A stretch of 64,000 nucleotides of DNA from Caldimonas caldifontis. Lineage in GTDB: Bacteria > Pseudomonadota > Gammaproteobacteria > Burkholderiales > Burkholderiaceae_C. The stretch lies in NCBI RefSeq assembly GCF_002930615.1, contig NZ_PSNX01000010.1:62001-126000 (forward strand). Reading direction: 5' to 3'. The notes under the pieces are model-generated. The model saw only the letters and a program-made list of their open reading frames with translations, searched no databases and was not told where the DNA came from. The translations under genes were made by a program, and so were the position numbers. Shown in pieces: positions 59,630 to 64,000 of this stretch (position 1 is its first letter; every line of letters starts with the position of its first letter).

Positions 59630-61060
59630 TTGAGCAGCACCGAGCCACGGGTCATTCCCATCCAGCCCGCTTCCGAGGACGACGGCGACGCGGCCGTCCA
59701 GATGGTCTCGCTGTACCAGAAGCAGCAGAAGATCTACGCGCGCGCCGTCCATGGGTGGTTCGCTGCCTGGCGATGGGCCCTGGTGTGGGCCACCCAGCTG
59801 GTCTTCTATGGGCTGCCCTGGCTGGAATGGAACGAGCGCCAGGCGGTGCTGTTTGATCTGGCCGCCCGGCGCTTCTACATCTTCGGCCTTGTCCTGTACC
59901 CGCAGGACTTCATCTATCTGACGGCGCTGCTCATCATCAGCGCCTATGCGCTCTTCCTGTTCACCGCCGTGGGTGGGCGCCTGTGGTGTGGCTATTAGTG
60001 GGTCGAGCGCAAGATCGAGGGAGACCGCGCGGCCCGCATGAAGCTCGACCAGGGGCCCTGGACCTTCGAGAAGCTCTGGCGCAAGGCAGCCAAGCAGTCG
60101 GTCTGGATCGCCATCGGGCTGTGGACAGGCTTCACCTTCGTGGGTTACTTCACCCCCATCAAGGAACTGGGGGCTTCCGTTCTCACGCTCGGGCTGGGGC
60201 CCTGGGAATGGTTCTGGGTGCTCTTCTACGGCTTCGCTACCTATGGCAACGCCGGCTACATGCGCGAGCAGGTGTGCAAATACATGTGCCCCTACGCGCG
60301 CTTCCAGAGCGCGATGTTCGACCGGGATACCATGATCATCACCTACGATGAATCCCGAGGCGAACCGCGAGGCTCACGCTCACGTAAGGCGGATCCTGCC
60401 CAACTCGGTCTGGGTCACTGCATCGATTGCACCTTGTGTGTCCAGGTCTGTCCGACGGGCATCGACATCCGCAAGGGTCTCCAGTACGAGTGCATCGGCT
60501 GCGCCGCCTGCATCGATGTGTGCAACGGCGTCATGGACAAGATGAACTACCCCCGGGGTCTCATCCGCTACTCCACCGAAAACGGCATGGCCCAGGGGTG
60601 GAACCGTGGTCAGATGTTCAGGCGCGTGCTGCGGCCCCGGGTGCTCATCTACACGCTGATCCTGGGGCTCATCAGCGCGGCCTTCCTGGTCAGTCTGATG
60701 CTGCGCAGCCCCTTCAAGGTGGATGTCATTCGCGACCGCGGCGCGTTGGCGCGCATCGTTGAGGATGGGCGCATCGAGAATGTCTATCGACTGCAGATCA
60801 TGAACACCCTGGAGCAGCCACAGCGCTATGAGGTGAGCGTCTCGGGGCTGGAGGGGCTGACCATTGCGTCCGACCCGGTGATCGAGGTGGACAGTGCTGC
60901 GGCGCGTTGGCTGCCTGTGCGGGTGCAGTTGCCGCCGGAGGTGGCCGAGCCGTTGCGCGGCCAGTCCAGCCCGATCGAGTTCCGCATCGACCGGCAGCCG
61001 CTCGGCGACGAGCCCGTGCGCAGTGTCCACGAGAAATCCACCTTCCTGGTGCCGCGTTGA
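59630..61060 (+). pseudogene. ccoG: ccoG (cbb3 oxidase accessory ferredoxin/copper reductase), interrupted by in-frame TAG and small deletion
   Basis: The reading frame runs from TTG 59630 to TAG 59996-59998 (122 codons) and continues in the same frame from TGG 59999 to 61060. The first part ends FTAVGGRLWCGY; the second begins WVERKIEGDRAARMKLD. In CcoG homologues about 12 residues of the form TCPQTVxTEIFM stand between these two stretches; here one stop codon replaces them, a net loss of about 33 bases. The downstream part is otherwise intact: EQVCKYMCPYARF, two 4Fe-4S motifs (CIDCTLCVQVCP and CIGCAACIDVCN) and the C-terminal Ig-like domain. ATG 60038 could restart translation but lacks a close ribosome-binding site. 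It is a pseudogene unless the gap is a sequence error. Confidence 0.82.
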
Positions 61061-61083
61061 ACGGCCCTCATGAGGAGACCACG

Positions 61084-61371
61084 ATGAGCAGCATCGCATC
61101 CGCCCCCCCGCGCGTCAGCCGGCCGGCATTGCCCTGGTGGCGAGAACCCATGATGTGGCTGGTGGTGGGGGGGCCCTTGCTGGTGATCCTGGCCTGCGCG
61201 GTGACCATCACGCTGGCCATCAAGCACCCCGATCCGGTGCTTGCCGGCGGGGATGCGTCCGCTTCGGCCATTTCGCAGGGGGAGGGAGGGTTGACCCGCA
61301 TGCCAGCCCACCAGGCGCGCAACCACACCGCCACGCCGGCGACAGACCTGCCGCGCGACGACACCAAGTGA
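61084..61371 (+). CDS. FixH/CcoH-like small membrane protein
   Basis: The protein is 95 residues from ATG 61084. After a short cytoplasmic start, PWWREPMMWLVVGGPLLVILACAV (partial) is the typical FixH/CcoH-like membrane segment, followed by IKHPDPVL. The periplasmic part is only about 50 residues, and an Ala/Ser/Thr-rich tail replaces the longer domain of rhizobial FixH. It is needed for cbb3 assembly in relatives. It overlaps the next gene by 4 bases (GTGA). Confidence 0.78.
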   Translation: MSSIASAPPRVSRPALPWWREPMMWLVVGGPLLVILACAVTITLAIKHPDPVLAGGDASASAISQGEGGLTRMPAHQARNHTATPATDLPRDDTK

Positions 61372-61619
61372 GCGAGCCCGTGAAGAAGCTCCCCTGGATG
61401 GCCATCCTGTGGCCAGCCTTCCTGATGGCCGGTGTGGTGGAGATGGTGGTGTTCGCCATGGTGGACCCGCAGGACCTGCACTGGGTCGGCGGAGCGCCGG
61501 TCACCCTGTCCGATTCGGCGATCTATTCGCTCGCCTTCTTTTTCTTCTGGGCTGCGTTCGTTGCAGCCGGCATCATGATGGCCGCGCTGATCCGCCCGCC
61601 TGCGACGGATCAGCCGTGA
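61368..61619 (+). CDS. Small membrane protein at the end of the cco operon
   Basis: The protein is 83 residues from GTG 61368, overlapping the FixH-like gene by 4 bases; GTG 61380 is an alternative. It has two hydrophobic segments (MAILWPAFLMAGVVEMVVFAM, partial; AIYSLAFFFFWAAFVAAGIM) joined by VDPQDLHWVGGAPVTLSD. Similar proteins occur after fixH in other Burkholderiales, but I know of no assigned function. It probably assists cbb3 assembly, judged by position alone. Confidence 0.72.
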   Translation: MSEPVKKLPWMAILWPAFLMAGVVEMVVFAMVDPQDLHWVGGAPVTLSDSAIYSLAFFFFWAAFVAAGIMMAALIRPPATDQP

Positions 61620-61635
61620 AGATGCATTGAGCGCC

Positions 61636-62355
61636 TCAGCAGGAGGCGCTGTTGACCAGACGCTGCAGGCCTTCCTGATCGAGGATGCGGATCTGGCGCT
61701 GCTTGACCTCCAGCAGGCCATCGTCCTGGAACTTCGAGAACGTGCGGCTCACGGTCTCCAGCTTGAGTCCGAGGTAGCTGCCGATCTCCTCGCGCGTCAT
61801 GCGCAGGATCAGCGAGGACGGTGAAAAGCCCCGGGCCTGCAGACGCTGCGTCAGGTTGAGCAGGAAGGCGGCGAGCCGTTCCTCGGCGCGCATGCTGCCC
61901 AGCAGCAGCATCACGCCATGATCGCGCACGATCTCGCGGCTCATGATCTTGTGGAAAGAACTCTGCAACTCCGTGAACTCGCGTGACAGGTTCTCGAGCT
62001 GGGAATAGTGGATGACGCAGACCTGGGAATCCTCCAAGGCCACCGCGTCACAGGTGTGACGGTCCTGGCTGATGGCATCCAACCCCAGCAGTTCGCCCGC
62101 CATCTGGAAGCCCGTCACCTGGTCCCGGCCGTCTTCGGACGACACGCGGGTCTTGAAGAAACCGGTCCGCACGGCGTACAGAGAATGGAAGGGGTCTCCT
62201 GCGTGAAACAGCGCTTCGCCGCGCTTGACCGTGCGACGGGACGCGACCAGTTCGTCGAGCCGCTCCAGGTTGGGCTTGGATAACCCCACCGGCAGGCACA
62301 GCTCCCGCAGGTTGCAGCTCGAACAGGCGACCTTGAGGGTGTCGAGTTTGATCAT
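61636..62355 (-). CDS. fnr: FNR-type oxygen-sensing transcriptional regulator
   Basis: The protein is 239 residues from ATG 62355, with GGAGAGG upstream; the frame is open for 43 more codons that do not match the family. The N-terminal [4Fe-4S] ligands are Cys11, Cys14 and Cys20 (CSSCNLRELC), and Cys113 (QVCVIHY) is the fourth, with the same 93-residue spacing as in E. coli FNR. The cyclic-nucleotide-like sensor domain, dimer helix and helix-turn-helix (EEIGSYLGLKLETVSRTFSKF, partial; recognition motif E--SR) follow. It activates genes at low oxygen through TTGAT-N4-ATCAA sites, present before ccoI and hemN. Confidence 0.95.
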   Translation of the reverse strand: MIKLDTLKVACSSCNLRELCLPVGLSKPNLERLDELVASRRTVKRGEALFHAGDPFHSLYAVRTGFFKTRVSSEDGRDQVTGFQMAGELLGLDAISQDRHTCDAVALEDSQVCVIHYSQLENLSREFTELQSSFHKIMSREIVRDHGVMLLLGSMRAEERLAAFLLNLTQRLQARGFSPSSLILRMTREEIGSYLGLKLETVSRTFSKFQDDGLLEVKQRQIRILDQEGLQRLVNSASC

Positions 62356-62540
62356 GCGCGCAGTCCTCTCCTTGACTTCGATTATGGACCGGGTTGCGCC
62401 GGCTGGCACAGCCTTTGGTGCGGTGGCCATCGAGCCAGCCCAGTCCCCGGCTTCACAAAGGTCTTGTGCAGGATTGAGCGACATGTTTGATGCTCCTCAG
62501 TGAACGCGTCCCATTGTTCAGCAGCGGCCGCGGAGGGCTC

Positions 62541-62554
62541 TTGAGGCAGATCAA
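62541..62554 (+). promoter_or_regulatory. FNR box before hemN
   Basis: TTGAGGCAGATCAA matches TTGAT-N4-ATCAA at nine of ten positions. Its centre lies about 41.5 bases before the hemN ATG at 62589. If it acts as a class II site, the transcript would begin at or next to the start codon; no Shine-Dalgarno is visible before the ATG. Confidence 0.7.
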
Positions 62555-62588
62555 GTCGGTCCTTCCTGGGTCTGGCACATTGCCCACC

Positions 62589-63995
62589 ATGATGGTCGAC
62601 ACCTCCCTGCCCATAGCCCCCGATGTCCTGCGCCGCTTCGACGTGCCAGGGCCCCGGTACACCTCCTACCCGACGGCCGATCGCTTTGTGGAGGCTTTCG
62701 GACCGGCACAGCTCGTGCAGGCGCTGGAGCAGCGTGCTGGCGGTGCGGGAGCCGTGGGAGGCCGCGCTGCGCCGCTGTCGCTGTATGTGCACGTTCCGTT
62801 CTGTGAATCGGTGTGCTACTACTGCGCCTGCAACAAGATCATCACCCGCCATCATGAACGAGCCACCGAGTACCTGGACGCGCTGGAGCGGGAGGTCGAG
62901 CTCTACATCGGCGTCCTGGGCCGCGAGCAGCCGGTGAGCCAGCTCCACCTGGGCGGTGGCACCCCCACCTTCCTCAGTGACGGGGAACTTGCGCGCCTCG
63001 TGGGCTCACTGCGCCGGGCCTTCCGGCTGGTGCCAGGCGGTGAATACAGCATCGAGGTCGATCCGAGAACGGTATCCGCCGAACGGCTGTCCTTCCTGGC
63101 GGGCCTGGGGTTCAATCGCATCAGCCTGGGCGTGCAGGATTTCGATCCCGAGGTCCAGAAGGCCGTCCATCGCATCCAGTCCTTCGAGAGCGTGGCGGGC
63201 CTGATCGAGCAGGCCCGCAGGCTCGGAATCGAGTCCGTGAACGCCGATCTCATCTACGGCCTCCCGCGCCAGACACCTGGATCTTTCGCTCGCACCCTCG
63301 ACCTCATCAGCCAGCTTCGGCCTGATCGCATCGCGTTGTACGGCTACGCCCACCTGCCTACCCGCTTCAAGCCTCAGCGACGCATCCATGCCGACGAACT
63401 GCCCAGTGGCGCAGACAAGCTGGCGATGCTTTCGGGGGCCATCGCGCGCTTCGCATCGGCCGGCTACGACTACATCGGGATGGACCACTTCGCGCTGCAC
63501 ACCGACGCCCTGGCCGTGGCCAAGCGCCAGGGTCGCCTGCATCGCAACTTCCAGGGTTACAGCACGCAGCCCGACTCCGACCTGATCGCGCTGGGGGTGT
63601 CTGCCATCGGTCGCATCGGCAGCACCTACAGCCAGAATGCGAAGACGCTGCCCGAGTACTACGATGCCTTGCGCCAGGGCCAGTTTCCGGTGGTGCGCGG
63701 CCTGGCCCTGAGTCGCGACGATCTGGTGCGGCGGGCCGTGATCATGGCGCTGATGTGCCAGGGCCATGTGAGCTTCGAATCCATCGAGCTGTCCTACCTC
63801 ATCGACTTCCGCCACTACTTTGCGGCAGAACTGGGCCTGCTTCAGGACATGGCGGCGCAGGGCTTGGTGCGTATCGAAACGGATGGACTCACGGTGTCGC
63901 CCGCAGGATGGTATGTGGTGCGTGGCATTGCGATGGTCTTTGACAAGTACCTTCAGGCTGAGCGCAACCGCGAGAGGTTTTCGCGCATCATCTGA
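62589..63995 (+). CDS. hemN: Oxygen-independent coproporphyrinogen III oxidase (dehydrogenase)
   Basis: The protein is 468 residues from ATG 62589 (a second ATG follows directly); this start aligns with the usual HemN N-terminus just before RRFDVPGPRYTSYPTADRF (partial). The radical SAM cluster motif is CESVCYYC (Cx3Cx2C) in VPFCESVCYYCAC. GGGTPTFL and the HemN C-terminal domain (YDYIGMDHFALHTDALAVA, partial; RNFQGYSTQPDSDLIALG, partial) distinguish it from HemW. It converts coproporphyrinogen III to protoporphyrinogen IX without oxygen, supplying haem for the oxidase under microaerobic conditions. Confidence 0.96.
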   Translation: MMVDTSLPIAPDVLRRFDVPGPRYTSYPTADRFVEAFGPAQLVQALEQRAGGAGAVGGRAAPLSLYVHVPFCESVCYYCACNKIITRHHERATEYLDALEREVELYIGVLGREQPVSQLHLGGGTPTFLSDGELARLVGSLRRAFRLVPGGEYSIEVDPRTVSAERLSFLAGLGFNRISLGVQDFDPEVQKAVHRIQSFESVAGLIEQARRLGIESVNADLIYGLPRQTPGSFARTLDLISQLRPDRIALYGYAHLPTRFKPQRRIHADELPSGADKLAMLSGAIARFASAGYDYIGMDHFALHTDALAVAKRQGRLHRNFQGYSTQPDSDLIALGVSAIGRIGSTYSQNAKTLPEYYDALRQGQFPVVRGLALSRDDLVRRAVIMALMCQGHVSFESIELSYLIDFRHYFAAELGLLQDMAAQGLVRIETDGLTVSPAGWYVVRGIAMVFDKYLQAERNRERFSRII

Positions 63996-64000
63996 GCATG

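Noticed and set aside
59996-59998. TAG in ccoG read as pyrrolysine or a recoding signal
   Set aside because: Conserved flanking residues are also missing, and Burkholderiales have no pyrrolysine system. Deletion or sequence error explains it better.

Overview
The window reads as chromosomal DNA of a high-GC betaproteobacterium of the order Burkholderiales, most like the Rubrivivax/Leptothrix/Ideonella (Sphaerotilaceae) neighbourhood. The evidence is the gene order grpE-dnaK-dnaJ, dnaG-rpoD, exbB-exbD-lpxK-trm112-kdsB-adk and ccoI-S-N-O-Q-P-G-H with fnr and hemN, and an rpoD product with a Lys/Ala-rich N-terminal extension. This is inferred from gene content and order, since no rRNA gene is present. 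I see no tRNA or rRNA gene, CRISPR array, insertion sequence or prophage.

Layout: 1-2.8 kb, an acyl-CoA dehydrogenase (5' end outside the window) and a nitronate monooxygenase. 2.8-5.0 kb, a radical SAM gene under a near-consensus LexA box, and a converging outer-membrane beta-barrel gene. 5.0-10.3 kb, a copper/heavy-metal island: TolC-like protein, Tat-exported multicopper oxidase and cupredoxin on the minus strand, and a CusR/CusS-type two-component system on the plus strand, with a TGACA-N4-TGTCA operator between them. 10.3-14.1 kb, the grpE-dnaK-dnaJ heat-shock group with a sigma-32-type promoter before grpE. 14.3-18.0 kb, a DUF6502/DUF5666-lipoprotein pair, hslR and hemH. 18.0-23.1 kb, a large GAF/PAS hybrid histidine kinase, a HAD phosphatase and a cyclase-FHA fusion. 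23.2-27.6 kb, rpoD and dnaG, with a strong rpoD promoter at the end of dnaG. 27.8-29.1 kb, an orphan Tat-type sugar-binding protein.

29.1-44.7 kb is the main accessory block. It is a catabolic cluster that best fits aerobic, CoA-thioester-dependent breakdown of 2-aminobenzoate (anthranilate): a monooxygenase/old-yellow-enzyme fusion, short-chain dehydrogenases, a MarR regulator, a crotonase-fold enzyme, an acyl-CoA dehydrogenase, a benzoate/aminobenzoate-type CoA ligase, a complete five-gene branched-chain-amino-acid-type ABC importer, a 4-hydroxybenzoyl-CoA-type thioesterase and a RidA-like protein. A divergent arm carries a short-chain dehydrogenase and a gamma-glutamyltransferase lipoprotein. 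The promoter region between the arms holds two palindromes built on TTGACG.

44.7-53.2 kb is housekeeping: adk, kdsB, trm112, lpxK, exbD, exbB, xseA, sodB and a second two-component system. 53.2-64.0 kb is the microaerobic respiration block: a DUF192 protein, ccoISNOQP (cbb3 oxidase and its copper ATPase), ccoG, fixH, a small membrane protein, fnr and hemN. FNR boxes precede ccoI and hemN, so Fnr probably controls both the oxidase and anaerobic haem synthesis.

The most unusual points are a ccoG reading frame broken by a TAG codon exactly where about 11 conserved codons are missing, the LexA box over the radical SAM promoter, and, within the aminobenzoate cluster, a crotonase homologue and a RidA homologue that both lack the usual catalytic residues.
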